Source: Alloascoidea africana
Lineage: Eukaryota; Ascomycota; Alloascoideomycetes; Alloascoideales; Alloascoideaceae
Direction of reading: 5' to 3'
Assembly: GCA_030581615.1 (NCBI GenBank)
Contig: JAKTTT010000050.1
Span: 81,897 to 145,896, forward strand
DNA: 64,000 bases
How positions within the stretch are numbered: position 1 is the first letter of the stretch; every line of letters starts with the position of its first letter. The notes beneath the pieces are model-generated. The model saw only the letters and a list, made by a program, of their open reading frames with translations. It did no database searches and had not been told where the DNA came from. Positions 10,549-20,716 of this stretch are shown in pieces. The translations under genes and the position numbers were made by a program.

Positions 10549-13500
10549 ATGTCGCAAACACTCACGGGGCGTAGGAACTCATATATATTCGATAGCGATA
10601 CCTCGTCTTTACCTGCCGTTCTTCATGACCTCAAGTACAGAGGAGGAGGGCAGGAAGGATCTGGAGAATCGAGATTACAGCAACAGCAACAGCAACAGCA
10701 ACAAATGTCCCGTTTCAACATCATAAAAACCAAGAACTTCCAAGCGAATATGGGGTCGAGCTCCGGGCTGTTTCCCCCATCCATGGGCTCATCTACATAT
10801 TCCAATTCAAGCAGTTCGGATGTTCTCCACAGCTACAAGGGTCGTGCGGGTACAACAAATCAGCAACACCAGCATCACAGAACAAGACCATCGTCGATAA
10901 TTTCGATATCATCTTCCTACTCCGTGGAATCCACGGGCTCGTCCTGCTCTGTGAGAACAATCATGAATCTGCCGCCGAAGGCCTCGTTGCCAACAACTGT
11001 CCCGGCGCTCGACTCGTATGAATATCAATATGAGTATGAATGTGAGCCAGGCTACCAACATCAGCTACTACAACAGGGTTCGAGATTTACACCCCAGGGC
11101 ATGATACCACCAGCAAGCCCCAGCCAGCCTGGAGCTCCCAGCGAGATTCCAAGCCATCAAACACCATATTATGCCAGACCTCCCACGGGCCCAAACCTAA
11201 ACGCAGGCCTGCCTCCCTCGGCCTCGGGCACCAGCCTGAACGACCCCATGTCCAGCACCGACGAAATCATCATGATGTATTCCGGAGTAGAACCGATCGA
11301 ATCGCACCAGTCGGCTGCCTCGTCGTGCTCGTGCTCCTCGCGGACGCCTGCTTCTTCTTCCCAGCTCCAGTCCAACTCTCCTCTGGCGAGATCAACGACG
11401 CGCACCCGCAGATCGAGCAGCACCCAGTCTGCAGCGCTATTAGCTGAACAGCAGACCCAATCCCGGCGGCGTTCCGTTCTATCGCTGGCGAATTCTCGTA
11501 TCTTACTGGATATGAACAGAAAGAACCTCAGTGCTGTTCACGTTCTTCACGATGACGAACAAGGCTCCGAGATGAGGCCGTCCATGACCGCTCCATCCGT
11601 GAGAGAGCCCACCACCTCCTTGGCACCAGCACCAGCGGTGCCTAATGGACTCAGCACGTCTATATCCGAGCTAGATGCGTATAGAAAGGAAGATCTCCAT
11701 ATGCCATCCAGAGCAGGAACTATCAAGACGAAAATCACAAAGAAGACTATTTCCGGTCCTATTATTACTCCAGAAATTGCTCAGAAGGAAACAATGGTGT
11801 TGAACGGTCAGACTGTGCAGCTTCAAGATCTTCGTACCGCTCAAAAACAAAGAATCCAATCTTTCAAAAGCCAACAGAGCTTGCGTATTAGTACCAAGCA
11901 TATAAGAGCAGAATCTATTCAAAAGAATATGAATTTGCAAAGCCCTATTACCAAGATTTCGAATATTGGAAACAACAACGAAACAAGTTTAAAATCTAGT
12001 CCTCATTTGAGCAAAAAAATCCAAAGAACAGGATCAAAAAGCTTTTCCAAAAAATCTTCCATCACAACAGATATACGCCGGTCTCTTTTGATTTTCACTC
12101 CTGGGAATGGATCTCGATTTAGATTCAGTAGGAACTTTTCTGGTAACAGTCAAATTGTTGATTGTAATAATGGCACACAAAGCAACCCCGGATTCACGGG
12201 TAGCGGATCCAGTCCAACGGTGGCATCTCCAACTGCTGCACTTGACAAGCAAATGATCTCAAGGCCTGTTCCCTTAAACTCATCGAGGGAAAAGTTGAAT
12301 AACAAACTCCGTGCAAGCTCTTCTCTAATCTCGCTTTCGCATTTATCAAGCCCTGAAACGTTTGGGGCACCTCATCATCTCCTTAGCATTTCGATGGAAG
12401 AGGATGAAAACAATGCACTTCAAGAATTACTGAGCCTAAGCCAGGTGGATTATCCTATACCGTTTGATGAACATGTTTCCAAACTGAATACCCTTTTCCC
12501 TTCCGGAACAAGTCTTGACAAGTTGAGCGAGGCCAGGTTTAGCGAAGTTTACATTGCAAGTTCGACAGATTTGCAGACCAGTTGTTCTAAAGTGTTTAAA
12601 GTGGTTCCCTTTGGAAATGACAAGTTTGATCAGACCCCTATACGAACCATAATCCAGGATATCAAAATCACAAAACAGCTCATTAACGTTGATGGATTTG
12701 TAAATATGTGTTCATTACAGGTTGTCAAGGGAAGATATCCAAAGAAATTGGTCCAGCTTTGGGATGAACACAAATGCAAAAATGGATCCAACAAATACAG
12801 ACCGGATTTTTACGATGAAAATCAGCTGTTTGCTGTGATTATAATGGAAAATGCAGGCATGAGTTTAAAAGACTATGAGATTTCGTGTTACAAAGAGGCG
12901 AATCTGATATTTTGGCAAACGGCAAAGGCATTGGCTGAGGCCGAAACCGCTTTCAATTTTGAGCATCGAGATTTACACACTGGGAAAATCCTAATCTCCA
13001 AAAATGTGGACATAAAGAAGAATCGTGAAAATCTTAAAGTCACTCTAATTGACTATACTTTATCCAGAGCACAATTGGATGAAGAGAAACTTTTCTACAC
13101 TGGGCTTGATCATCCTGATTTTTTCAGAGGTAAAGGTGATTATCAATTTGATGTTTACCGATTTATGAGAAGTCTTGTAAACAACAGGAGCAAGAGTGGT
13201 AGGACCAGAAGATCAGTTTCACCTTCATCACTCCCTTTTTCTTACTCTTTGAGCAACATGCAAACTGCAAAATCTAGTTCAAATACTCCGCAGTCATTGT
13301 CACCACTGGATTCACCAATCCATACCCAACATGCGAATAATCATCAACCGAGAAGTCGAAGTCCCTCCCCATTTCAGAAAAACAAAAAAGCATCGTCTAT
13401 TTCTCCTTCTCCTTCCTTATCCCCATCTGCAGATTCGTATATATCTTCATTTTCACAAGGAGATTCCAGTTCACCATCAACGTCGACTATGGCAAGTCCC

Positions 13501-13983
13501 ATGACCCCAACGTTTGCAATTACACCTGCTTCTTCAGTACAGGATGAAACAACTGTGGATTGGTCTGTTTACTGCCCACAGACAAATGTTCTCTGGTTAC
13601 ATTACCTTGCTGAAAAGCTTCAACAAAAGGCAAAGAAGCAAAACACATACAACTCAGTTCCTAATCCATCTTCAAAACCAGTATCAAAAACTGCTAATGA
13701 ATTGTCTGAAATCGAGCAAAAAGAATCTGAAAATCTGAGATTAGTACATCAATCGTTGGATCCAAGAAGACGTAAACGAAACGGCAAAAAATCAATGATC
13801 CCATTTAAGAAAAGACATAACCATCATCACCATAATCATGGAAATTCTACAAATGAAAATTGTATTGGGAACCATTCAGGAACAAACACACCGGCATCTC
13901 TTTCATTTTCAGGATTTGAGAGCGCTGCTGAAGTAGTCGAGTGGGGGCGCAGGTCTGGCCTACTTCAAACGTTTGACTTATAG
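10549..13983 (+). CDS. Haspin-like serine/threonine kinase (Alk1/Alk2 family) with an unusual catalytic loop
   Basis: Haspin kinases phosphorylate histone H3 Thr3 in mitosis. The protein is 1144 aa from the ATG at 10549, just downstream of the TATA box. The first 630 residues are low in complexity, with a short polyGln run near residue 45 and many Ser. The kinase domain starts around residue 650. Visible elements are the ATP-anchoring Lys in KVFKVVPF (about 684), the catalytic loop HRDLHTGKIL (His806, Asp808) and the haspin-type DYT motif LIDYTLSR (about 835) in place of DFG. A Ser/Pro-rich insertion of about 120 residues splits the C-lobe before the family motif NVLWLHYLAEKL. The Asn expected five residues after the catalytic Asp is Lys813. 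Family assignment is strong; whether the kinase is active is open. Confidence 0.88.
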   Translation: MSQTLTGRRNSYIFDSDTSSLPAVLHDLKYRGGGQEGSGESRLQQQQQQQQQMSRFNIIKTKNFQANMGSSSGLFPPSMGSSTYSNSSSSDVLHSYKGRAGTTNQQHQHHRTRPSSIISISSSYSVESTGSSCSVRTIMNLPPKASLPTTVPALDSYEYQYEYECEPGYQHQLLQQGSRFTPQGMIPPASPSQPGAPSEIPSHQTPYYARPPTGPNLNAGLPPSASGTSLNDPMSSTDEIIMMYSGVEPIESHQSAASSCSCSSRTPASSSQLQSNSPLARSTTRTRRSSSTQSAALLAEQQTQSRRRSVLSLANSRILLDMNRKNLSAVHVLHDDEQGSEMRPSMTAPSVREPTTSLAPAPAVPNGLSTSISELDAYRKEDLHMPSRAGTIKTKITKKTISGPIITPEIAQKETMVLNGQTVQLQDLRTAQKQRIQSFKSQQSLRISTKHIRAESIQKNMNLQSPITKISNIGNNNETSLKSSPHLSKKIQRTGSKSFSKKSSITTDIRRSLLIFTPGNGSRFRFSRNFSGNSQIVDCNNGTQSNPGFTGSGSSPTVASPTAALDKQMISRPVPLNSSREKLNNKLRASSSLISLSHLSSPETFGAPHHLLSISMEEDENNALQELLSLSQVDYPIPFDEHVSKLNTLFPSGTSLDKLSEARFSEVYIASSTDLQTSCSKVFKVVPFGNDKFDQTPIRTIIQDIKITKQLINVDGFVNMCSLQVVKGRYPKKLVQLWDEHKCKNGSNKYRPDFYDENQLFAVIIMENAGMSLKDYEISCYKEANLIFWQTAKALAEAETAFNFEHRDLHTGKILISKNVDIKKNRENLKVTLIDYTLSRAQLDEEKLFYTGLDHPDFFRGKGDYQFDVYRFMRSLVNNRSKSGRTRRSVSPSSLPFSYSLSNMQTAKSSSNTPQSLSPLDSPIHTQHANNHQPRSRSPSPFQKNKKASSISPSPSLSPSADSYISSFSQGDSSSPSTSTMASPMTPTFAITPASSVQDETTVDWSVYCPQTNVLWLHYLAEKLQQKAKKQNTYNSVPNPSSKPVSKTANELSEIEQKESENLRLVHQSLDPRRRKRNGKKSMIPFKKRHNHHHHNHGNSTNENCIGNHSGTNTPASLSFSGFESAAEVVEWGRRSGLLQTFDL

Positions 13984-14540
13984 AGTTCGGAGAGATTCCC
14001 ATATCAAATCTGCTTCTCAATAAGAAGATCAAATTCACGATAGTTTTTAATTTTGAGCCTTGGAGTTGACGTTTTTGTTTTTTGTATTTAAACCCTACCA
14101 CACATTGATGAAGATTTCAAAAGTAACAAACGGCATTTTCTTTTCTTTCTACTTATTACATTAATTATTATTATTATTACATTCTAGTTTTAGTTTTAGC
14201 TTTCGCTTTCGCTTTCGCTTTTTGTTCATTTACATATTATTTTAAGGACATTGCCCTCTTTTAGATTGATTTATAGAATTCAAGCGACATCATAGAATTG
14301 GCGCCTGTCAGAGTGCTTGAGCTTGGAAATATTTCGCTCCACTATGCCAACACTCCAGGGTCATGTTTACATCTACATTGCATCAGCCCCGTTGATTGAT
14401 CATTGATGGATCTGCTAGGAGTAATGTGGGGTGAGAAAGTGATACCCACACAAAGCCGCCTTGGGTTCTTCCCAATTCCATTCCATTCTGGGCGTCTGGG
14501 CTGGGTTCGGATGCCCGAAGCGAGACAGGTCATCGCGTGA

Positions 14541-14547
14541 CACGTGA
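14541..14547. promoter_or_regulatory. E-box CACGTGA upstream of the STF2-like gene
   Basis: The CACGTGA core lies 152 bp upstream of the ATG at 14693 and 47 bp upstream of a TATA box. A bHLH factor is the likely reader, by inference. Confidence 0.4.
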
Positions 14548-14587
14548 GATGCCTCCACCGGGTCCACGCATATCGCTATCGGCGGGG

Positions 14588-14595
14588 TATAAAAG
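14588..14595 (+). promoter_or_regulatory. TATA box of the STF2-like gene
   Basis: TATAAAAG lies 105 bp upstream of the ATG, followed by a pyrimidine-rich leader. The strong consensus fits a highly inducible, stress-type gene. Confidence 0.65.
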
Positions 14596-14692
14596 AGCCT
14601 AGCTCTGTCCCGTCCTTCCCTCTTCTCTCTATTCCCATTCTCTTACAGACGACACTCAATTAAAGCTCAATTCACTACTTACTACCCAAACA

Positions 14693-15007
14693 ATGACAAG
14701 AACCAACAGAACCCACTCCCAATCTGATGAGCCTCGCTACTTTGCCAAGAACGGTCATTTGGATCAAGCTCCCAACAAGACCAAGAAAAACGGTGCTGGC
14801 AAGCTCAATTGGGGAAAAGAAGGAGATGAACTCCAAGATCTTGTGGCTTCCGGTGAAGTTAGATTGTTTAAAGGAGGAAGACGAAGCTCTTCCAATTCGC
14901 AGTCCCTTGGGGCGCCCAGCTGGGAAATCAAACCAGACTATGATGATGATTATGACCATGTTTTTGATGAAGAAGAGGAGTCCAACAGCAAACAGTTTTC
15001 TAAGTAA
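14693..15007 (+). CDS. Stf2/Tma10-like small hydrophilic protein
   Basis: Encodes 104 aa. The start MTRTNRTHSQSDEPRYF and the central KKNGAGKLNWGKEGDE correspond to the conserved MTRT start and the GKGNWGKPGDE core of S. cerevisiae Stf2 and Tma10, which are 84-86 aa. Stf2 is reported as an F1F0-ATPase inhibitor-stabilising factor and hydrophilin-like desiccation protein; Tma10 is a ribosome-associated paralog. The segment ELQDLVASGEV aligns with their EIDDLIDNGEI. The C-terminal tail here is longer and acidic (about residues 80-104). A single homolog suggests the pre-duplication state. I cannot say which of the two functions it performs. Confidence 0.88.
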   Translation: MTRTNRTHSQSDEPRYFAKNGHLDQAPNKTKKNGAGKLNWGKEGDELQDLVASGEVRLFKGGRRSSSNSQSLGAPSWEIKPDYDDDYDHVFDEEEESNSKQFSK

Positions 15008-15187
15008 CTTTGTTGGCTTCTCATATGAGATACACTTTTGTTAGATGCCTATTAGATTTTTTTTTTTATCACCCGCCATGACCTTTATGAATACTTGTTT
15101 CTAGAATTTATCGATACATGTTTATGTATATAAACCCAAGAATTTCTTTATTATAGATCCCTATAAATTGTAAACCTTTTCCATGTT

Positions 15188-16222
15188 TCAAAGTCTGTGT
15201 TTTTTGATTCTATAGTTCACAGCCTGTAACATGTAGTAAACTGTTTTCAAAACGGGCACTTTAACCCCAAGCTTGTCAGCTGTCCTAATAACATTCCCAC
15301 AAAGCGCTTCAAATTCAATCTCTTTACCCTTTCTCACATCTTGGAGAGTACTGGGGATAAAGCCCTTGGACATATCTGTTGAGTAAAACTGGATTCCATC
15401 AAGTGCATCTTCATGTGGGACCCAGTTGTTTCCCCCAAACTTGGCCAACCCAACATGCCAAATGTCATCTGCAATGTCGTGTAACAGTTGTTCCGAACCA
15501 GCTGCTAGAATCTCATTCACGGGAAGGTCTAATATCGCAGCGGGGCTGTTAAAGGTCCCATTCGACATTACCTTGATCCAGCGCTGTTTGATGATATCGT
15601 CTTCAATTTGGATCTGGACGCCTGCCTCTTGAGAACGTTCTGAGAAATTTGTGAGCAACTTGAGGCTCTTTCCATCCCTATTGAACGGGGGTAAAAGCCC
15701 AATGACGAGATGGACATACCCCCAAAGGTAGATCGTCACTGTATCTGGAGCAGTCAACCCAGCAGCAATCCTGACGACGGCAGACACCAACGGAATGGTT
15801 GGATACAGTTTCAAATACGGTTCCTCTATATCTACACCGTTCTGGGCAAGGACGAGGACTGTGGAGCTTCCAGCAAACCTATCGAGATCTGGAATCGCAT
15901 AGCCTGAGATAACCTTTGAGGCTACAATAACTATATCAAATGGATCCCCCGAGTAACTCTTTGCCTGTTCTGCATTGAACACAAAGTCTGGTCTGAAAGA
16001 TGTATTCTGAGAAGGATCCGATTCTGATAAGACCTTGACACCGTTATCTTGGATATCCTGGTAGTTTGACCGAGCCAGTATGCCTATTTTTGCGGTCTCC
16101 AACTTGCTGAACTGGAACGCTATTCCCAGACCCACACCGCCTGCGCCCACTATGAGCACCGAGACCTGCCTGTCAGGACCGGGAGAGCTGTCTTCTGCGT
16201 CTGCGGGCTGGCCGTGAGTCAT
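15188..16222 (-). CDS. Ketopantoate reductase family protein (2-dehydropantoate 2-reductase-like)
   Basis: The predicted 344-aa protein belongs to the ApbA/PanE family of NADPH-dependent reductases. The nucleotide-binding motif VLIVGAGGVGLGIA lies near residues 24-37. The C-terminal helical domain carries the family pattern RWIKVMSNGTFNSP, with the Lys and Asn residues expected at the active site. Members reduce 2-dehydropantoate to pantoate in CoA synthesis, but many fungal paralogs have unknown substrates, so the exact role is uncertain. The first ATG in the frame is at 16222; the frame continues upstream only through non-ATG codons. The tail ends KKHRL, with no peroxisomal or other sorting signal I trust. 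It shares a 327-bp divergent promoter with the GSK3 kinase. Confidence 0.82.
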   Translation of the reverse strand: MTHGQPADAEDSSPGPDRQVSVLIVGAGGVGLGIAFQFSKLETAKIGILARSNYQDIQDNGVKVLSESDPSQNTSFRPDFVFNAEQAKSYSGDPFDIVIVASKVISGYAIPDLDRFAGSSTVLVLAQNGVDIEEPYLKLYPTIPLVSAVVRIAAGLTAPDTVTIYLWGYVHLVIGLLPPFNRDGKSLKLLTNFSERSQEAGVQIQIEDDIIKQRWIKVMSNGTFNSPAAILDLPVNEILAAGSEQLLHDIADDIWHVGLAKFGGNNWVPHEDALDGIQFYSTDMSKGFIPSTLQDVRKGKEIEFEALCGNVIRTADKLGVKVPVLKTVYYMLQAVNYRIKKHRL

Positions 16223-16306
16223 TTGGCGAAAAAAGGGCTGGTAGGCTCGTCTGGCGGTGGAGACCAAAAGGCGCCCTCAAAGTCTAGCGCCCTGTTCCCC
16301 CAGTGG

Positions 16307-16327
16307 CACGTGACCACAATGACGTCA
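16307..16327. promoter_or_regulatory. E-box and CRE pair in a divergent promoter
   Basis: CACGTGAC (16307-16314) is followed six bases later by the palindromic ATF/CREB site TGACGTCA (16320-16327). The pair lies between the ketopantoate reductase gene (85 bp away, minus) and the GSK3 gene (about 220 bp away, plus). Sko1/Aca-type bZIP factors bind the second motif in yeasts; binding here is inferred. Confidence 0.5.
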
Positions 16328-16549
16328 CGGCTGATTCAGCGCAGGTGCGTTTTGAGTGACTCGTCCTTCCAGCGTTGGTGATGATGAGCCGGGGTGCTAG
16401 AGACTGGTGATGTCCTTGTCCTCGCTCGACCGGGCTGCGACTATTTCTGTTTCCTTCTCCCTCTCTTTCTCTTTTCTACCTCTTTTCTGTTTTTTTCCTT
16501 CTTCTTCTGCTTCTTTTCTCCCACCGATAGCCCCTCCAAGTTGTTAATC

Positions 16550-17726
16550 ATGTCCCAGGAAGAGATCCTCCAAGCCAAGGTTCTAGATGGACGGACCGGC
16601 GAGCCACGAGACTATAGCTTCCGCATCTCCAAGATGGTTGGCCATGGCTCGTTTGGAGTCGTGTTTCTTACAAAGTTGCTTCCTCAGAATAAAACTGCTG
16701 CTGTGAAACGGGTTTTACAAGACAAACGGTACAAAGTGAGTGACTTGAGTCCAGCTTTTTGTTTTGTACCTCCTCTACTATTTGATAGCTAACATGAGAA
16801 CGGGCTAGAACCGCGAGCTTCAAATAATGCAAATGATTCATCATCCAAATGTTGTTGACCTAATTGCGTATTTTTACTCAACCTCAGAAAGAGACAAAAT
16901 ATACCTGAATCTGGTACTTGAATACGTCCCAGAAACAGTCTATAACTCCTCTCGTTTCTACACCAGGAAAAGGAAAACAATGCCTTTACTGGAGGTAAAG
17001 CTATACACTTACCAATTGTTTCGGGCTCTCGCGGCGATACATGCCAAGGGAATCTGCCATAGAGATATAAAACCCCAGAATTTATTGGTTGACCCCGAAA
17101 CCGGCGTCTTAAAAGTCTGCGATTTTGGATCGGCAAAGAAACTGGTTCCTCAGGAATCAAACATATCCTACATTTGCTCAAGATACTATAGAGCTCCCGA
17201 GTTGATCTTTGGAGCTTCCCATTACACCTCAAAAATCGATGTTTGGTCATCTGCATGTGTCATGGCTGAGTTGATTCTGGGGGAACCCTTGTTCCCTGGA
17301 GATTCAGGAATCGACCAATTGGTTGAAATAATCAAGATATTAGGCACTCCCAAGAAGGATGAGATTAGAGATATGAACCCACAATACATGAACCACAAGT
17401 TCCCACAAATCAAACCCGTCCCTTTAGATAATTTGTACATCGCATCTTCTTCTTTCCCAAAATCTGCTTCAGGAGTATCGGAATCTCTATTTACAGATTT
17501 TTTATCACGATTGTTGGAATACTCACCATCCCGTCGAATTTCGGCAATCGATTCACTTGCTCACTCTTTTTTCAATGAGCTTCGTGAGCCTGGACTTTTA
17601 CTACCGAATTTTAGAAACCCAGATTTACCTCCTCGACCTCTTCCTCCTTTATTCAACTTTGACAACGAGGAATTGAATATTGATCCTAATCTGAATGAGA
17701 AATTAATCCCAAGCCATGCAAGATAA
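16550..17726 (+). CDS. GSK3-family protein kinase (Rim11/Mrk1-like), two exons
   Basis: Exons are 16550-16735 and 16809-17726; the intron starts GTGAGT and has a GCTAAC branch point. The product is 367 aa, close to Rim11 (370). The glycine loop is [10 protein letters not shown], the ATP Lys is in AAVKRV (about 53), the catalytic loop [10 protein letters not shown] starts at residue 146, and DFGSAK at 167. The activation segment [13 protein letters not shown] carries the GSK3-type autophosphorylated Tyr (about 183) and the Arg of the primed-substrate pocket. In yeast this family acts in meiotic entry (with Ime1/Ume6), stress response and glycogen control. The single gene may combine Rim11, Mrk1 and Mck1-like roles; that is inference. 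The N-terminal lobe is encoded mostly by exon 1. Confidence 0.94.
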
Positions 17727-18430
17727 AGGAGAATTATGCTTTTATGTCTGGAATATAACTAGATTCAGTGGAGATCTTTTGGGTGTTTTTTTTTGTTTCG
17801 ATCTCCCTTTCTGTTGTTACTTTTACTGTCAGCATCAACTGACTTTGGCATACTATGTTGTACAACCAACACAAAAAAACCAAACCAAACAAACAATAAC
17901 TTGTTTACAAACAAATTAATGACCCATTTTTTAAAGACCTATGGTTATGACAGAATATTTACTCTAATGATGTTTTTGGCTTCAAGATAGTTTAATGATT
18001 TATGATCCATCTTTTACTTGGATGCTTGAGTGTGTCCATAATCTAGACTTGTCTCTTTTTGTGAAATTAAGTACAGAACATATGAATTATTATTATGTTA
18101 TTGATCTCTTGAACTTGCAATGACCAAAAACGAGTCAAAACTAGGATTCCACAGAATGGTAATGCAAAAATGATCCTTCCGTTATCCACTGCTAAAACAC
18201 CTGAACACCTCCATCACCTTTTTTTTCGCCAGGTGAGCTGAGCTGAGCTGAGTATACAGTAAAAAAACTCGTTCACAAGGTGATCAATGTTGTGCTCTTT
18301 TGTAATTTGTGATTTCTACTGGAACATATTCGTTGACCTATTTACCAACAACTCATAATCGGGGGACGAGGCTTTGACAGAAGAATCAACGTGTAGTACA
18401 GCGCGCGGTTCGAGACAAATATTCAACAGA
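17727..18430. other. AT-rich intergenic region
   Basis: It contains the 3' flank of the GSK3 gene and the promoter of the next gene. No open frame has support. A GAGCT tandem repeat occurs at 18235-18252 and a short A run at about 18261. Confidence 0.6.
18235..18252. repeat. GAGCT pentanucleotide tandem repeat
   Basis: Three copies of GAGCT plus GAG, about 180 bp upstream of the ATG at 18431. Confidence 0.85.
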
Positions 18431-20716
18431 ATGACAACCCTACCTCAAAATAGCACTTCCTCGGTGTCGACTGACACTGAAGGGAAAAAAATCTCAGACG
18501 ACAAGACGGAAAATGGCATCAATGGGTTCCCAAGCTCATCTTCGCAAGAGTTGGTGGGAGCAAAGGTAAACGCGAAACTAGGCGTCGTGTCCACCATCCC
18601 GAACGCGAATATCATTCACCACGAAGCGATTGGAAAATTGATGGATGTACATTCAGCATTTATAGATAATATGATCGGTCAGTTGGATCTGGAGGATTTA
18701 GAAAGAGAAATTGAGAATACAAATCAAGAAAAGCTTAAAGAAGAAGAGTTAAAAGCACAAGTTCGAAAAACTGCCATGGAACGTCTAAATGCCAATTCTC
18801 TATTGTTAAAGAGACGAGAGACTAATTTTATGAAGTGTAGAAGAATGGTTTCGAAATATCTTGATGAAACTCAGCGATTGCGGATACACCATCAACTTAA
18901 TTCTCTTTTGAATCTTTATCATTCAAGGTACACGATACAACAGAAAACAGAAAAGGCTACTGTTGCACACGGAAATTTTCAATCAAACCTTACATTTTTC
19001 CAACAGTTTTTGAAAACAGATGGCGCGATACAAGACATTCGTCATTTTAGTGAAGTTAGAAAACGAGAGCAACAAATTGAAGAGACATGGGAGGACAACT
19101 TTGTTTCACCAATGAATAAAGTAACATTTAAAAGTGCAAAGCACGGTGATGATACAACATTGAAGCCATATGTCGTACTCAGAATTGATGAATTAATAGA
19201 TATCTGCGAGTCCCAGGTCAAGCTCGAGAAGACCGCTATCAAATCAACGCTCAAAGTTGAAAAATCTGAACCCAAGATACAAGCTAAAACCAAGAGTCCC
19301 AAGCCATATAATATTGAGAATGGTAGTGATTCGGACAATTGGGAAGCTGAACTTTTCGGTGATTCAGATGATGAAACAGAGAGTTCACTAAAGCCAACTT
19401 CAACAGAACTCGCCAACAAAAGAAGAGCTTCAACGAGTGAGCCCCGTGCTCCTTGGTCATTCACGTCTGTTATTCCCAAAATGTTATCTCGAAATAAAAA
19501 GGAAATGTTGGCAAACTACAAGTCAGGAGGACTTGTTCCTGTGAGCTCTTCAGCTTGGAACAAGAAGCCAGAGGGTTCCCTTAGTGTGTTACCCAAGAAT
19601 CCAATATTACGGCCAACAGCAGAACGACAGATGGCTCTGATTCAAAAAAATCAACATCAAACTGACCGAGAAGCTGATGAAGATAGTGATAATATGCCAT
19701 TGGGACAACTTGCCAACTCGTACAAGACTCCCAACCCTATAGTTGTGAAAAGTCCAATTCTCAAAAGTTCTGTAACTTCAAGAACACCAAAACCGAAACC
19801 ACAAAGCTCGAGAACTCCAAAGCCGAAATCTCAAACCACAAGAACCCCCAAACGAAAGGCAAATAATTCAAGAACTACAACTTCTACACACCCCAAATCA
19901 AGAACTCCCAAGCCCAAGACTAAGAACTCAACAACACCGAACCCCAAAACTCCAAAATCAAGGACACCCAAGCCTAAAACAAGGACACCAAATCCAAAGA
20001 CTACAAACAGACGTGCAAGTGTTTCTTCTAGGCCAGACGATGATGCTGGCATTGGAGAAAAGAGAATAACCAGAAGCTGGGATTACACCGACAGTGATGA
20101 TGAAGAAAACATGGCCTTAAGCAAGCGCATTAGACACATGACATCAAATAAACGCTCTAGATCAGCCACCAGCACGACGAGGAAACCATTAGAAGGCAAA
20201 TCCAAGAATGTGAACTCAAGAATGACAAAATCACAACGTGCAAAAGTACCACCTAGCGTTAATAAAGAAGTTGAAGAGGAGAATTATGATACAGCTTTAC
20301 CTTTTTCTCCCCCGTCTCCGCTACCAGCACCTATTGCTGTTCCTCAGGTGGTTAAAAAAGCTTCCACTAAATCAAATCGTAGGCAAGATATCCTTATCGA
20401 TGATCCACCGCCTGATAAATCAGTAAGCGAAGAGAATTACCCAATTCGCTCTTTCACATTTATAAGAGGCGATTTATTTACAAGGAAAAACCAGACCACA
20501 CCTCCCAAGACATCTATCTCAATGAGTGAACTTTGGACATCTCATTTTAAGTTTGAAAACAGATTGAAGGAATTGATGAAAGGAACTTTTGATGAAAGGT
20601 ATTTGGGAATTAAAACGTATCGCCATGCAAATCTCAATGTGAAAGAGCCGAAAACAACCTCTGACAAGCCAATTTTGGATAGAAATGTAAAGCTTGGGAA
20701 GAAGAAAAATATATAG
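18431..20716 (+). CDS. Unrecognised basic nuclear-type protein with TPKPK repeats
   Basis: Encodes 761 aa; the frame opens upstream only at a non-ATG codon, so the first ATG at 18431 is used. I do not recognise a family. Residues about 75-270 are helical, charged and probably coiled coil (LEDLEREIENTNQEKLKEEE, then a possible globular segment with YVVLRIDELIDICESQVKLE). An acidic patch ELFGDSDDETESS follows near residue 315. From about 455 to 540 there is a run of imperfect repeats, RTPKPK / RTPNPK / KSRTPKP, rich in Thr-Pro and Lys, resembling histone H1 tails and other proline-directed kinase targets. The C-terminus has a more conserved-looking block (SMSELWTSHFKFENRLKELM). The composition suggests a chromosomal or kinetochore role, but this is only inference. 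Confidence 0.8.
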   Translation: MTTLPQNSTSSVSTDTEGKKISDDKTENGINGFPSSSSQELVGAKVNAKLGVVSTIPNANIIHHEAIGKLMDVHSAFIDNMIGQLDLEDLEREIENTNQEKLKEEELKAQVRKTAMERLNANSLLLKRRETNFMKCRRMVSKYLDETQRLRIHHQLNSLLNLYHSRYTIQQKTEKATVAHGNFQSNLTFFQQFLKTDGAIQDIRHFSEVRKREQQIEETWEDNFVSPMNKVTFKSAKHGDDTTLKPYVVLRIDELIDICESQVKLEKTAIKSTLKVEKSEPKIQAKTKSPKPYNIENGSDSDNWEAELFGDSDDETESSLKPTSTELANKRRASTSEPRAPWSFTSVIPKMLSRNKKEMLANYKSGGLVPVSSSAWNKKPEGSLSVLPKNPILRPTAERQMALIQKNQHQTDREADEDSDNMPLGQLANSYKTPNPIVVKSPILKSSVTSRTPKPKPQSSRTPKPKSQTTRTPKRKANNSRTTTSTHPKSRTPKPKTKNSTTPNPKTPKSRTPKPKTRTPNPKTTNRRASVSSRPDDDAGIGEKRITRSWDYTDSDDEENMALSKRIRHMTSNKRSRSATSTTRKPLEGKSKNVNSRMTKSQRAKVPPSVNKEVEEENYDTALPFSPPSPLPAPIAVPQVVKKASTKSNRRQDILIDDPPPDKSVSEENYPIRSFTFIRGDLFTRKNQTTPPKTSISMSELWTSHFKFENRLKELMKGTFDERYLGIKTYRHANLNVKEPKTTSDKPILDRNVKLGKKKNI

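Larger units (their letters stand above)
13984..14692. other. Promoter region of the STF2-like gene
   Basis: No gene is visible here. The first half is the AT-rich 3' flank of the haspin gene and contains a short CTTTCG tandem repeat (about 14200-14220). The second half is GC-richer and holds CACGTGA at 14541-14547 and a TATA box at 14588-14595. Confidence 0.6.
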
